Assembly: GCA_002077045.2 (NCBI GenBank)
Contig: KZ111154.1
Coordinates: forward strand, 1,060,410-1,102,054
Length of the DNA: 41,645 nucleotides
Reading direction: 5' to 3'
Source: Rachicladosporium sp. CCFEE 5018
Lineage: Eukaryota; Ascomycota; Dothideomycetes; Cladosporiales; Cladosporiaceae
Under the pieces are notes generated by a model that was not told where the DNA came from, did not search any database, and saw only the letters and a program-made list of their open reading frames with translations. The translations under genes and the position numbers were made by a program. Positions 31,272 to 41,334 of this stretch are shown here, piece by piece; position 1 is the first letter of the stretch, and each line of letters opens with the position of its first letter.

Positions 31272-31404
31272 TTGGTGGGCTGTTGTGGAGGAGAATAGGA
31301 AGCTAGCTGCTGAGAGGCACCAGCAGCATCAGGACAAGGACGATCTTGTGGACAGTGTTCTGGAGATGTATCTGGACGAGTCCGAGAAGGCGGGGTGGAT
31401 GTAA
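31264..31404 (+). CDS. Possible small ORF overlapping the FLC gene end
   Basis: An ATG at 31264 overlaps the FLC stop by 8 nt in another frame and opens 46 codons: MTSWWAVVEENRKLAAERHQ, then a charged helix-like stretch and the end YLDESEKAGWM. The frame is also open upstream into FLC exon 2. Its composition (Glu/Asp/Lys/Gln with spaced Leu/Val) looks protein-like. It may be an alternative FLC C-terminus by splicing, a relic, or chance. Confidence 0.25.
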   Translation: MTSWWAVVEENRKLAAERHQQHQDKDDLVDSVLEMYLDESEKAGWM

Positions 31405-31600
31405 ATAAGAGACTTGTAGGGTCTGCTTCGGCGTTCGTTCAGACCATTGGGAAGGAAAAGGCACAGTTACAGCTCGCTGGCTGTTGCATGACTTGGGTGG
31501 ACGGGCTTGGAGATGGCGTTCATTAGTTTTGTGTATAGAAGCATTTTGCGACTACTTCTGACCCTTGTCCACCTCTCGTCGGGATTTCAATCTGTTCATC

Positions 31601-31628
31601 TCAAGACGCGCTTCGAAACGCGTCTTGA
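31601..31628. repeat. Inverted repeat in the Arp1 leader region
   Basis: TCAAGACGCG (31601-31610) and CGCGTCTTGA (31619-31628) are perfect 10-nt arms with an 8-nt loop, about 120 nt before the Arp1 ATG. The right arm contains ACGCGT, the MluI cell-cycle-box core. It could act as DNA site or leader hairpin. Confidence 0.5.
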
Positions 31629-31744
31629 AGCTCAGTCTTGGCATATCAACCACTCTACACCTCAAGAAACACCACCAACCCCACTACACCTCCACCTCCC
31701 CTCCTTCCTACCCACCACCGGGCTCCTCGCCCTCTTTCCCAACA

Positions 31745-32942
31745 ATGTCCGACCTCCACAACACCCCCATAGTCCTCGACAACGGCTCTGGCACCATCCG
31801 CGCTGGCTACGCCGGCGAAGACCTCCCCAAAGCCTTCTTCCCCTCCTGTGTCGGCCGCCCAAAACACCCTCGCGTCTTAGCCGGCGGGCTAGAAGGCGAC
31901 ATTTTCATCGGCTCTCACGCGCAAGAGCTGCGCGGCCTGCTGAAACTGAATTACCCGTTGGAGCATGGCGTGGTGACGGATTGGGAGGATATGGAGAGGA
32001 TTTGGACGTATGTTTATGGCGAGGAGTTGAAGACCTTGTCAGAGGAGCATCCGGTGCTGTTGACGGAGGCGCCGTTGAATCCACGGGCGAATCGGGAGAC
32101 GGCTGCGCAGGTGCTGTTTGAGACGTTTAACGTGCCTGCTCTCTATACGTCCATACAGGCTGTGTTGAGTCTGTATGCGAGTGGGAGGACTACGGGGATT
32201 GTGCTGGATAGCGGGGATGGGGTGAGCCATGCTGTGCCGGTTTATGAGGGGTTTGCGGTGCCGAGTGCGATACGACGGATTGATGTCGCTGGCAGGGACG
32301 TCACGGAGCAGTTACAGGTGCTGTTTAGGAAGCAGGGGCGGGTGTTCCAGACGAGCGCTGAGAAGGAGATCGTGCGGAATATCAAGGAGAAGACGACTTT
32401 TGTCGCCCTGGACCCGAAGAAGGAGGAGAAGGAGTGGGGGAGTGTTGCGGCTAGGGGGGGCGAGGATAAGAGTGTGGAGTATACGTTGCCCGATGGGCAG
32501 AAGCTCAAGGTTGGCACTGAGCGATTTCGCGCGCCAGAGATCTTGTTCGATCCGGGGACTATTGGGCTTGAGTGGCCTGGCTTGCACCAGATTGTTGTCG
32601 ACTCGATCAATCGCACGGACATGGATTTGCGGAAGGCGCTATTTGGGAACATTGTGCTTTCGGGCGGGTCTACGATGATCAAGGGCTTCGGTGACCGACT
32701 GTTACAGGAGGTGCAGCGGCTGGCGGTGAAGGATATGCGGATCAAGATCTTCGCGCCGCCGGAGAGGCTGTATAGTACGTGGATTGGGGGTAGTATCTTG
32801 GCGGGCTTGAGTACGTTCAGAAAGATGTGGGTTAGTGTCGATGATTGGCATGAGAGTAAGTCGGACTGTTCTGCTTCAGAGAATGTATAGGTTTGCTGAC
32901 AAGATCACAGATCCCGAGATCATCCATCAGAAATTTGCTTGA
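31745..32942 (+). CDS. ARP1: Actin-related protein Arp1 (centractin), dynactin subunit
   Basis: Exons 31745-32855 and 32911-32942 (55 nt intron) give 380 residues, the expected Arp1 length. Arp1 forms the short actin-like filament of dynactin, which links dynein to cargo; the Neurospora counterpart is ro-4. Actin-fold motifs are seen: NTPIVLDNGSGTIRAGYAGED, HPVLLTEAPLNPRANRE, GIVLDSGDGVSHAVPVYEGF, FGNIVLSGGSTMIKGFGDRL and STWIGGSILAGLSTF. The tiny last exon supplies NPEIIHQKFA, close to the usual Arp1 end rather than the KCF end of actin. I chose ATG 31745 (CAACAATGTC) because an in-frame extension further upstream has no ATG in good context and no conservation. The 340 nt before it (31405-31744) hold its promoter, leader and a hairpin. 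Confidence 0.93.
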
Positions 32943-34388
32943 GAGATCGTTCGACGTTCACAGAACGAACCGAAGACTGATTCATCGAGGCGTCACTGCC
33001 GATTGCATGCTAAATGTAATGATGGAACACTCTCGTCAGCCTGGCAGGCCCATCGAGGCGATCTAAAGCATGGCGCGACAGGAGCTGGCTCCAGTCGATG
33101 ATGTGTAGACCCTCGGCCTGGAGAATTTCAGCAAAGGGATGCTCGCGGCACGACAGGAGCTGGCTCCGTATCCCGGTCGGCAAAAATTGGGACCCGAGAG
33201 GAACATTCTTCGTGGAAGCAGCCTGGCAGCTTTCACAATTCGTGTTGACACTGCAGTGTCTTCAAACGAGAAGACGTCGCTGCGGCCACGTCTCGCAGTG
33301 CTCGACCACGACTCTCTGCGGACTACGCCGACAACAAACGCCTAGGCGCGGCACAGCCATTGAAGCGGCTAGAGCATTGGCATCCACTGCGAGAGTGCAG
33401 TAGCGGTGTGGAGATTGCGGGGAACCCGTTGACAGAGAGTTCACGGGTCGCAGTCAGAGTTTTGCATCTCGCACGCGGCGAGGGTAGATCAGGTACCGTA
33501 CCGCCTGGATCCGGCAGGTATGGGAAAGCTGACCAGAAGAGGGGGAAAACGAAGTAGTGGCTTGCTGTTTAGTTCGTAGACGAGGCTAGAATGCGAATGT
33601 AAAAGCCACGACGAGGTCAGTCGGGCATCTACTCATGACCAACCCACGACTCATAGCGTGCGCGTGTCTATTCTACGCATCGCACCATCGCAGGCGCAAC
33701 AACATGGCCAGCAACGCAACCAGCGACTGGATCTCGTCGACTGTGTGACGCGATCGCTCGTAACCGCGAAGTCCGGGCGCGCGACAGTGCGAGGCAATCG
33801 ATTACCCCCTCGATTCCACTCTATATGCTACCCAGCCAAGAGGTGAGGTTTCTCTTACCCCCAGAAAACTGAATGACTGGTGCCCGCTGCACCCGTGACG
33901 CGCCAGTCAGCCCTGCCGTTGTGCACCTCGTGATGTTAGAATGTGGCGTCCAGATGGCGACATGAGGACTTCGTCGTCGCAGACGACGATCAACGATAGC
34001 AGGATGGCCACGCATCCGAAGGTTCTGATAGAATATAGCAGTGATTACTTCGCCTTGAGAGCATCGGGACCATGCTGACGGAGATGCAACAATCGAGGTC
34101 TCGAAATACTCTTCCAAACTCCGCCGCATGATCCCAGTGCCAGGCCGCCAGCCGAGCTCCGTCGCGCTAGCGGACGCACGTGAGCCACGCACGCACCTTT
34201 ACATAAGAAAAATCTCTGCAAGACTTTGTACTATGCCGTTAACTGGAAAGTCGCTGCCGTTAACTGCAGTCACATCCAGAGGCGAAGACGTGCGGTCTGC
34301 TTGGCTCGCGAGTGGAAGCCGTTGCTTCCTGGGCCATGTGATGTTGGTCCGTACGATCGCGCAATTTCTGCGGCCCATGACGCCTCGT
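32943..34388. other. Long intergenic region after Arp1
   Basis: About 1.4 kb with only short, unsupported open frames. It contains a 17-nt direct repeat (33076-33092 and 33151-33167). I see no tRNA, transposon end or coding signature. Confidence 0.5.
33076..33167. repeat. Direct repeat pair CGACAGGAGCTGGCTCC
   Basis: Two identical 17-nt copies start 75 nt apart (33076 and 33151). Each holds GGAGC-TG-GCTCC, an interrupted palindrome that could fold into a short hairpin or bind a dimer. No gene lies across them. Confidence 0.5.
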
Positions 34389-34395
34389 TATATAT
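34389..34395 (+). promoter_or_regulatory. TATA-like box (TATATAT) ahead of the DUF3602 gene
   Basis: The sequence TATATAT lies about 185 nt upstream of the apparent coding start. The A/C-rich stretch that follows looks like a fungal leader and lacks any ATG after 34415. Confidence 0.4.
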
Positions 34396-34576
34396 GGGCT
34401 TTGTTTGGTATAAGATGGTAGGTCGGCAAGTTTCTTCTTGTTTGCTTTGGAAGGAGTGAAGTCGTCGAAAGCTATCTCAAGTCACCTGATCTGTCAAAAT
34501 AACCTCAAAGCTCACTGGCCACTTGCACTCATATACTACTCGGACTTGTACACGACACAATCACAACACCAACAAC

Positions 34577-35059
34577 ATTTCTCGCAACTACTCAGTCACC
34601 GAGCCCCACCCCTCAGTCTCCAAGTCCGGCTCCTACATCATCAGCTCAGGCATCGGCGGCGCATGCAACTACAAGCGCTACAACGCCTCCGAGCTCACCG
34701 CCGGCCCTTCAGCAACCGGCCCAGCATCCCTCGTAGCCCTCGCAAAGCAACCTCAACGCGTCGTCCGGACTGGTCGGGGCGGTGCCGGGAACTTCAGTCG
34801 CTCTTCATCCAATACGGTGGAGGAGCCCCAACGGATCTTCCAATTCGACGAGGAGATGGTGAAGCGACGGGAGACGCAGGCACCTGTCTACCACATCGGA
34901 CGGGGTGGCGCGGCGAACTTTGTTAATGATGCGAAGCCGAGGGTGGCGAGGATGGGGAGCACGGGTAGTGCTGACTCGGTTTCGTCTGGGGGAAGTGCGG
35001 CGAGCAGTGTGAGGAGCGCTGTGGGACGGCTGGGAAGGGTCTTGTCGAGCAGGTCGTAG
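34577..35059 (+). CDS. DUF3602-type GRGGAGN-motif protein with no ATG at its apparent start
   Basis: A small, basic, disordered protein with three spaced glycine motifs: GIGGACNYKRY, GRGGAGNFSRS and GRGGAANFVND. Such motifs mark the fungal DUF3602 (PF12223) family, whose function is not established. The C-terminus is Ser/Gly-rich. The coding frame has no ATG until 34855, inside the conserved part. At 34577 the codon is ATT in a CCAACAAC-ATT-TCTCGC context that would be a normal fungal start if it were ATG (giving 160 residues). The alternatives are a non-AUG start or an upstream ATG exon; one candidate (ATG 34378, donor GTATAAG, acceptor CTACTCAG) would join in frame but gives an odd N-terminus. 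The start is therefore uncertain; the motif region is well supported. Confidence 0.6.
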   Translation: MSRNYSVTEPHPSVSKSGSYIISSGIGGACNYKRYNASELTAGPSATGPASLVALAKQPQRVVRTGRGGAGNFSRSSSNTVEEPQRIFQFDEEMVKRRETQAPVYHIGRGGAANFVNDAKPRVARMGSTGSADSVSSGGSAASSVRSAVGRLGRVLSSRS

Positions 35060-35365
35060 GGGTCGAGTTGATTTGCAGCTATCATCTTTGGGTTTAGCAA
35101 GGCGCTTTGGGCATGATCAAAAGTTCGAATGCGAAGGGTCTTTGCAAGGGGACGGAAGCATGTCGATGTGGCTGGGTGGCCTTCCGACTTTTTGCCTATG
35201 TACATGATCGACTTAGCGGAAACATCATCAGTAATTATATCACTTTCCCACAGCATTTTACCCATGTCCTTATGATCATGCAATAAGTTCTCCACCTGTA
35301 TTGTCTGGCCCCCAATTTTCCCACCACTGGCAATGAAGGGTAACACCAAGTCCTTTCTCTCCCGC
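35060..35365. other. Convergent 3' flank
   Basis: About 300 nt between the DUF3602 gene (+) and the cysteine-rich gene (-), holding both transcript ends. Nothing else is seen. Confidence 0.5.
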
Positions 35366-36157
35366 TCACATACAAGAACCCCTGAGCATCGTTCCACCCG
35401 CTCCGAACACGCCACCGACAGCAGGTGCCACGGAAAGCCCGCGTAGTAGTGGACTCAGCGCACTGCAGAACACATTGCTCGATCCCTTCGCTGCACAAGT
35501 CATCGTGACCTTCATGTTCCCAAGGAGCGGAGACGTCTCGCCCGAGTTCGGTGTAGCCTTGTCAATGACTGACACTACGTACTGACTAGGCATCTCGACG
35601 CCTTTATAGTAGTCGCAGATGTCTGGTAGGTACTTGCATCTCTTGCCGTCGGGATCGCAGATCGGTGGCTGTGGCGTGCATTCTATCTTGTCGTAGGGCT
35701 TGAACCTGATAGATCATATCAGCAAGGATTCAGATATGTAAGGGGTTGCTGTCTCTAACAAATCCTTCGCGTCCGTCTTGAAGATTGTCAATAGCGTGTC
35801 GGCCAACTTTTCAAGGTATGGCTTAACTCCGACACACTCTACAGTCATCGAACAAGCAGTGCCTGACATTGGAATTGGGTCCAGGCCGCATTGCTGTCCG
35901 CCTATGCGCTCCCTGGCTTTCTCGAGGTAGCTTAGGACAAGCCCTTGTGCATCTTTGCTCGGCAAATCTGGCGTCTTCCCCTCCATCACAGTAGACCGAT
36001 AAATGACTGGAGCCGTCGCCGTCGATGCCCCCAGCTCAATTGATAAAGCTCGCTGGTGGGTGCAGTACATCTCCGCGTAGCACATGCCATAGTCCTTGTC
36101 CAAATGAGTGGCATGGCCGTCGTCCATGAAACAATTGAAGCCGGCTGACAAGCTCAT
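35366..36157 (-). CDS. Unrecognised cysteine-rich protein
   Basis: Exons 36157-35760 and 35705-35366 (54 nt intron, GTTAGA to TATCAG) give 245 residues from ATG 36157. I do not recognise the family. Thirteen cysteines are spread through the chain, with a dense cluster in the middle (IECTPQPPICDPDGKRCKYLPDICDY-like spacing), and the C-terminus is Gly/Ala-rich (VGGVFGAGG). That pattern suits a secreted, disulfide-bonded protein, yet no signal peptide follows this ATG. The same frame is open upstream only to a TGA at 36179, beyond which it continues to 36421. So a 5' exon carrying a signal peptide may be missing from my model, or the start may be broken. Both exons have coding-like composition and the junction (DLFKPYDKIEC) reads smoothly. 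Confidence 0.5.
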
Positions 36158-37098
36158 CGTGTACGCATGCCAGACCGCTCAAGGGGAGGTGTTGCCAGGG
36201 CTCGGCGCTGCTGCACCACCGCCACGACTCTTTGCGTTCGTATTGATTACTAGTCGTGCTTTCAATGGTCTCTCGATGGTGTCTTGAGGCTCTGCCAAGA
36301 CGCCGACTACCAGTGGTTCGACGGTTGCATCACAGCTGAGGCAGATGCATCGCAACCCAAAGCTGACCGCATGAACACATCTGCAGTGTTGACGGACGGT
36401 GCAGCCTGGTATGAAGCGCATCTATGGTCATACGGCCGGCATGCTCATCGGGAGCTCCGTGGCATGAGCAAGCAGTCCAGGATACGGTTGCCTCGCAGTA
36501 CATGTCCGAGGTGCGACTACAATGTCAAGTCCGACGCTATATAGCAGATACTGGGAGTGATCGGCGCGTAGGACCTCCAAGGAAGAGTCGCCCAAGAAGA
36601 GCACGTTGAATCTCGCACGCGCTTCTGGCCATGTCGTGGGTCGTCTCACCCGAGTGTCCTCTCGACAGCGATTCCCAGCCCTTTAGCTCACATAGTCCAC
36701 GGGCGCCTCTTCCATCGGCAGGGGCGATAAGCTGTCGTCCAGCAGCGACTTGTGATGACGACGTCCTTAAACAAGAACACGTGACGGTCTCTTTTGGCAT
36801 TCTCGCCTCGGTAAGTGATGCGAAGTGATGCCGGCGCTGGTCTTGGCAAGGCTCGATACGGCAGCTCGAGCAGGGCGGCGGGCATTTGTTCGCACTTGCC
36901 ATGTGCTGCAATCATCCATCCCCATACTGTAGCAATCGCAACCTACGTAATTGTTGGAGGATAGCAAGTAGGTAGGTACAGCTGCCCGCAATACCCGCCT
37001 TTACACAGTCACACGTCTGTAAGTCTATACAGCACGACCGCCGTTCTCACATCCCCTCTTACTCTCCTAATCACCAGTCTCTGAGAAGTATTACAATC
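36158..37098. other. Region upstream of the cysteine-rich and GGT genes
   Basis: About 940 nt between divergent starts. Several short open frames exist on the minus strand; one (36421-36179) is in frame with the cysteine-rich gene but separated by TGA. None is convincing alone. The last 100 nt are the likely leader of the transpeptidase gene (ACAATCATGCC). Confidence 0.45.
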
Positions 37099-38928
37099 AT
37101 GCCTCTCCACTCGTCCTCAATCTACCCTGCGAGCGATCCTGACTTCACTTACTTTCCCTCAAGAAGATCAGTCGTCCATTCGACCAAAGGCATCGTCTCA
37201 TCTACTCAGCCTCTAGCCAGTGCCTGTGGCCTTGAAGTCCTCCGCAAAGGCGGCAATGCAGCAGATGCAGCTGTTGCCGTGGCCGCCGGGCTGAATATGA
37301 CCGAGCCCGGCAGCACTGGCATCGGCGGAGACATGTTCTGTCTCTTCTACAATGCCAAGACGAAGAAGGTCCACTCGCTCAATGGCAGCGGCAGAGCAGG
37401 ATCGAAGTGCACGCTCGAGGCAGTCAGGAGTAGTCTGGGCTTCAAGGATGGCGAGGTGGGAAAGATACCCATGGACAGCGTACAATCTGTGACTGTGCCA
37501 GGTGCCGCAGCAGGATGGGTGGACACAGTCGAGAAGTTCGGTAGCGGCAAGTTGAGCATGGAGGACATCCTTGATCCTGCAGCGAGGCTCGGAGAGGAGG
37601 GCTTCCCTGTCAGCGAGCTCATGGGGTATTACTGGGGCAAAGCTGAGGGGCAGATCCGTCAAGCATCTCCAAACGGTGCCGAGATGCTGAAGAAGGATCC
37701 AGCTGCGAAGGACGGCGTGCGAGCGCCGAAGCCAGGAGAGCTCATGAAGAACCAAACACTTGCGAACACGTTCAGACTCGTAGGCAAGCAGGGTAAAGCT
37801 GGATTCTACGCTGGGAAGGTCGCGGAGGAGCTGGTGAAGGTAGTGAACGACCTCGGCGGCCACCTCACGGCCGACGATCTGAAGAAGCACATGGAGCTTG
37901 GCACAGAGGAGACAGATCCCATCAAACTCCGCTTCACAGGCCAGAACTCAGCAGCGCTCCACGGCAAGCACATGGAAGACAAGTCATCCGAAGGCGTCGA
38001 CGTCTGGGAGCACCCGCCAAACGGTCAAGGCATCGTCGCGCTCATGGCACTAGGTATGCTCCAAGAACTCGAGAAATCCGGCCAAATCCCTACCTTCTCC
38101 CCATCGGACCACAACACAGCACCATACCTCCACGCCCTAGTGGAAGTCCTCCGCATCGCCTTCGCAGACGCGAACTGGTGGGTCGCCGACCCCTCAGTCG
38201 CCAAAGTCCCCACAGCCGATCTCATCTCCCCGGCCTATCTCGCTGAGCGCGCCAAAATCTTCAACCCCAAGAAAGCTTCTGACAAACTCGACCACGGCTC
38301 TCCAGCGCATCAACATAGCGATACAGTCTACTTCGCCTGCAGTGACAGCGAAGGCAACGGTATCAGCTTCATCAATAGTAATTACGGCGGTTTCGGGACT
38401 TGCATTGTCCCTAAAGGCTGCGGCTTTACGCTGCAGAACCGTGGGGCGAATTTCGTGCTTCAGCCTGCGGATCACCCCAACTTGCTGGAGCCAAATAAGC
38501 GACCATACCACACCATCATCCCGGCTCTGGTCACGAACGTCTCCGATGGCAGTCTGCACAGCGTTTACGGCGTCATGGGCGGCTTCATGCAGCCTCAAGG
38601 TCACGTGCAGGTCCTGCTCAATCAGCTTATCTTCCACCACACGCCTCAAGCAGCTCTAGATGCGCCGCGGTTGTGCATTGGTGCTGGCATGCCTGAGGCG
38701 GGTGATGTATTCGACAAAACTGTCTACCTTGAAGAGGGTGTTCCTGAGGAGACAGTCAAGGGAATGCAGGATCTTGGGCACAAGGTGGAGGTCGTCAAGG
38801 GCATGGCGAGAGGCTTGTTCGGACGAGGCCAGATCATCAGGTGGCATCTTGATCCTGTTGATGGTGTAGGGATGTGGAGCGCGGGTAGTGATCAGAGGGG
38901 CGATGGTGCGGCTGTGCCGTTTCATTGA
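37099..38928 (+). CDS. Gamma-glutamyltranspeptidase family protein (intracellular type)
   Basis: An intronless gene of 609 residues. The family cleaves itself to form an N-terminal nucleophile hydrolase and then acts on gamma-glutamyl bonds, as in glutathione, or on related amides. Seen are the large-subunit start STKGIVSSTQPLASACGLEVLRKGGNAADAAVA, TEPGSTGIGGDMFCLFY, LNGSGRAG and SVTVPGAAAGWVD. The small subunit begins at the likely nucleophile Thr409 in SDTVYFACSDSEGNGISFINS, followed by GGFGTCIVPKGCGFTLQNRG and VYGVMGGFMQPQGHVQV. Unlike classic secretory GGTs, it has no signal peptide or membrane anchor, so it is probably cytosolic. Substrate specificity (glutathione or another acyl-amide) cannot be judged. 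The ATG at 37099 is the first in frame. Confidence 0.9.
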   Translation: MPLHSSSIYPASDPDFTYFPSRRSVVHSTKGIVSSTQPLASACGLEVLRKGGNAADAAVAVAAGLNMTEPGSTGIGGDMFCLFYNAKTKKVHSLNGSGRAGSKCTLEAVRSSLGFKDGEVGKIPMDSVQSVTVPGAAAGWVDTVEKFGSGKLSMEDILDPAARLGEEGFPVSELMGYYWGKAEGQIRQASPNGAEMLKKDPAAKDGVRAPKPGELMKNQTLANTFRLVGKQGKAGFYAGKVAEELVKVVNDLGGHLTADDLKKHMELGTEETDPIKLRFTGQNSAALHGKHMEDKSSEGVDVWEHPPNGQGIVALMALGMLQELEKSGQIPTFSPSDHNTAPYLHALVEVLRIAFADANWWVADPSVAKVPTADLISPAYLAERAKIFNPKKASDKLDHGSPAHQHSDTVYFACSDSEGNGISFINSNYGGFGTCIVPKGCGFTLQNRGANFVLQPADHPNLLEPNKRPYHTIIPALVTNVSDGSLHSVYGVMGGFMQPQGHVQVLLNQLIFHHTPQAALDAPRLCIGAGMPEAGDVFDKTVYLEEGVPEETVKGMQDLGHKVEVVKGMARGLFGRGQIIRWHLDPVDGVGMWSAGSDQRGDGAAVPFH

Positions 38929-39063
38929 ACAGAGCTGAACAACATAGTTCGAAACTTCATACATGAATATCGGCGTACAGCAATGTCCACTTAGCGAGCA
39001 TTTTGAGTGAAATGTCTTCGAGCGTTGGTTGATAATGCCACCGAAATTGATGCCACAGCGTAA

Positions 39064-40894
39064 TTAGTCCATGATGATAACATCGTTATTGCCCGGACCA
39101 TACTCCCTCAGTCTCTCCCGATCCCATCGCGACTCGACCTTCGCTTTCAGACTCGAATGAGAGAACGTTGAGTATGACAGCACTGCCTTCGACACCCACA
39201 TGCCCTTCAGCAGCACGTGATTCGTGCCGAAGCAGCCGTCGATCTTACACTCATTCTTGGGGACGCTCGAGGCGCGGAAGCTAAGCAGGCTATTCACGTA
39301 GCTGCGAGGGAGAAGTCAGTGGTTTCGCGAGATGATGCAGTGGGAGGATGGACTTACGTTTCTGTCTGCTGCGGGTTGGAGTATGAGCCATGCGAATATG
39401 GCGTATAGCTATGACTAAACATGCCTGGCGGAGGCGGTGGAGGGGGTGGCGGCATGCCCGGTGGTCCAAACGGATTGTTGTTGTTGCCGCCGCCGCCGCC
39501 TCCAGGTCCGATGCCTTGCCCATTCAGGCTTTCTCCATGCTTGCCTTGGAAGAGATCTGTCAACTCGAGATACTGCACCTTGGTCTTATCCTTGACGTAG
39601 TCGAAGATCGGCATCCAGATACCTTCGGAGAGGTTCACATGTGTCATCTCAAGGCGTTGGAGATCGGGGAGCTTCGACAGAAAGCGAAGCAGGGACTCTT
39701 CGGTAGTGTTGTTGCCGCGCAATGTCAACTCGTTCAGCACGGGCAGTTGAACCCTTTCCGACCTGCACCTTTAAGTCAGTGACTATTATCTCTCGAGCGA
39801 AGTGAAGATTGCATTGAGACGTACAGGTGGTCGAACATGAGCGTACTACCGTCCTCAGCGTCTCCCGAGGACCACTCTGTCTGATATTCGTGCAAATCGA
39901 GAGTCTTGAGACTAGGGAAGTTCGCCATGAAGCTCGCCAGACTGCTCTCGTATCCACAATGCTCATCGTCGTCCTCGTCGAACTTGCAGCTATGGTTGTG
40001 GCAAATTCGAGAAGAGCCTGAAGCCCTGAATTGTCGGCCATTGCAGTTGCAACAAACGGCTCTAAGATTACAGTTTGAAGTTAGTCGGCAATAGCTGATC
40101 GATAGTGAACTCAATTGTCGGCCGAAGGATCGCAGTGAGGACGCAGGTGTGACATTGAGCCACGCTGCGAGCTCGGTGCAGGCTATCGAGCACAGCCTTG
40201 TCTTCGAGAACATATCGAAGTGTTTCACCGGAAGGTGAGTAGTCATCAAAGACTGCATGGCGAGAGCAAGCAGATGCGACTCTTCACTTGCCGCAGCTCG
40301 CAGGTCCATGGCATCTGGTGCGAATCTGAGGCGTTTCGAGGTCTGGACTGCCACGGAGAGTACAAGAGAAGCTAGTCCATCCTTCGAGCAAGTGATCTTG
40401 ATCAACTCGAACGCCAACGCCAGCAACTCTACATAGACGCCAGTCTCGACATTGTATTGATGCCTGGCCTGCTGAAGTCGTAGTTCCGCGACTTCTCGCC
40501 TCGCCGCAAAGCGCCTGTCACTATGCGACTGCTTGAACTTGCCCGGGCAGTCTCCCCGGTGCAGCATCGTCTGTGCAGCCGGCGACCAGGCATCCGGAGA
40601 GGTAGCCGGCGATCGCATGCGCTCCATCCTCGGATGGTAGACCACGGCCACCAAGGTGAGGTTGCGCAGCTGTCGGGGCAGTCCATCGCCTGCGAGTGCT
40701 TCCTTGAGAGCGTTCAGTCCATCCTCGGTAACGTCCACGCTTCGGTCGGTGAACAGCTTCAAGTAGGTACCTCGTGAAGCTTTGTCGCACAGCTCATGGC
40801 ATACAAGGCGGAGGATGCCGGTCTCTTCGGTCTCGAGGGAGGTTACGACACGCTCGACCAATTCTATTGGGAGCGCTACCAGGGAGGCCGTCAT
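39064..40894 (-). CDS. F-box protein with LRR-like region
   Basis: Three exons (40894-39825, 39762-39358, 39301-39064) with introns of 62 and 56 nt give 570 residues. The N-terminus, from ATG 40894 (MTASLVALPIELVERVV), is a typical fungal F-box (LPIELVERVVTSLETEETGILRLVCHELCDKA), which would bind Skp1 in an SCF ubiquitin ligase. Later segments have leucine-rich spacing (FPSLKTLDLHEY; VLNELTLRGNN; LPDLQRLEMTHVNLSEG), suggesting a degenerate LRR substrate-binding part. A short Cys/His group (CCNCNGRQF with CHNHSC) could bind metal. Exon 2 ends in Gly, Asn and Pro runs (GGGGGG, NNNN, nine Pro). Exon 3 has a compact C-terminal module ending NNDVIIMD. A second acceptor at the first junction (AAAG instead of GCAG) would also keep frame and add two residues. 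The target is unknown. Confidence 0.8.
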
Positions 40895-41334
40895 AGCATT
40901 GCTTGTGGTGTGGATGCTGCTGGTAAGCTGATTTGTCTGTGTTATTTGTTGGAAGATGTGGATGCGACAGGAAGCTTGATGATGGGAAAGACAGCAAACC
41001 TTGGAGATGCATCTACAGTGCCTGCCAGTGAAGTTGAACAGGCAGGCACAGGCCGGTGAGACTCTGGGAAGGAGCTCATGCACAGGGCAGCCACTTCCTG
41101 CACGAAAGGTGTGCTGCTGCAGCGTGGCGTGACCAAAGGGACTGCAGCCTCAAACGTGGGCGTTTCTGTAGATGCGGGGATGACTGAGGCAAGTGTCGAC
41201 TAACTGGGTGAATAACGTTACATTTGATATCATCACATATGGTCATCGAACATGCACACTATGATATGTACACACCCTTCTCCCGATCAATGCACGCTGC
41301 GCTAAGCTAACATGAAGTCATTCCGTCATACATT
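40895..41334. other. Upstream region of the F-box gene
   Basis: About 440 nt holding the F-box promoter/leader and the 3' flank of the next minus-strand gene. I see no other gene. Confidence 0.45.

Noticed and set aside
36688..36991. Short minus-strand frames before the GGT gene with a PH-domain-like phrase (RHVFLFKDVVIT)
   Set aside because: The similarity is a few residues long, with no surrounding domain and no splice path to a longer product.
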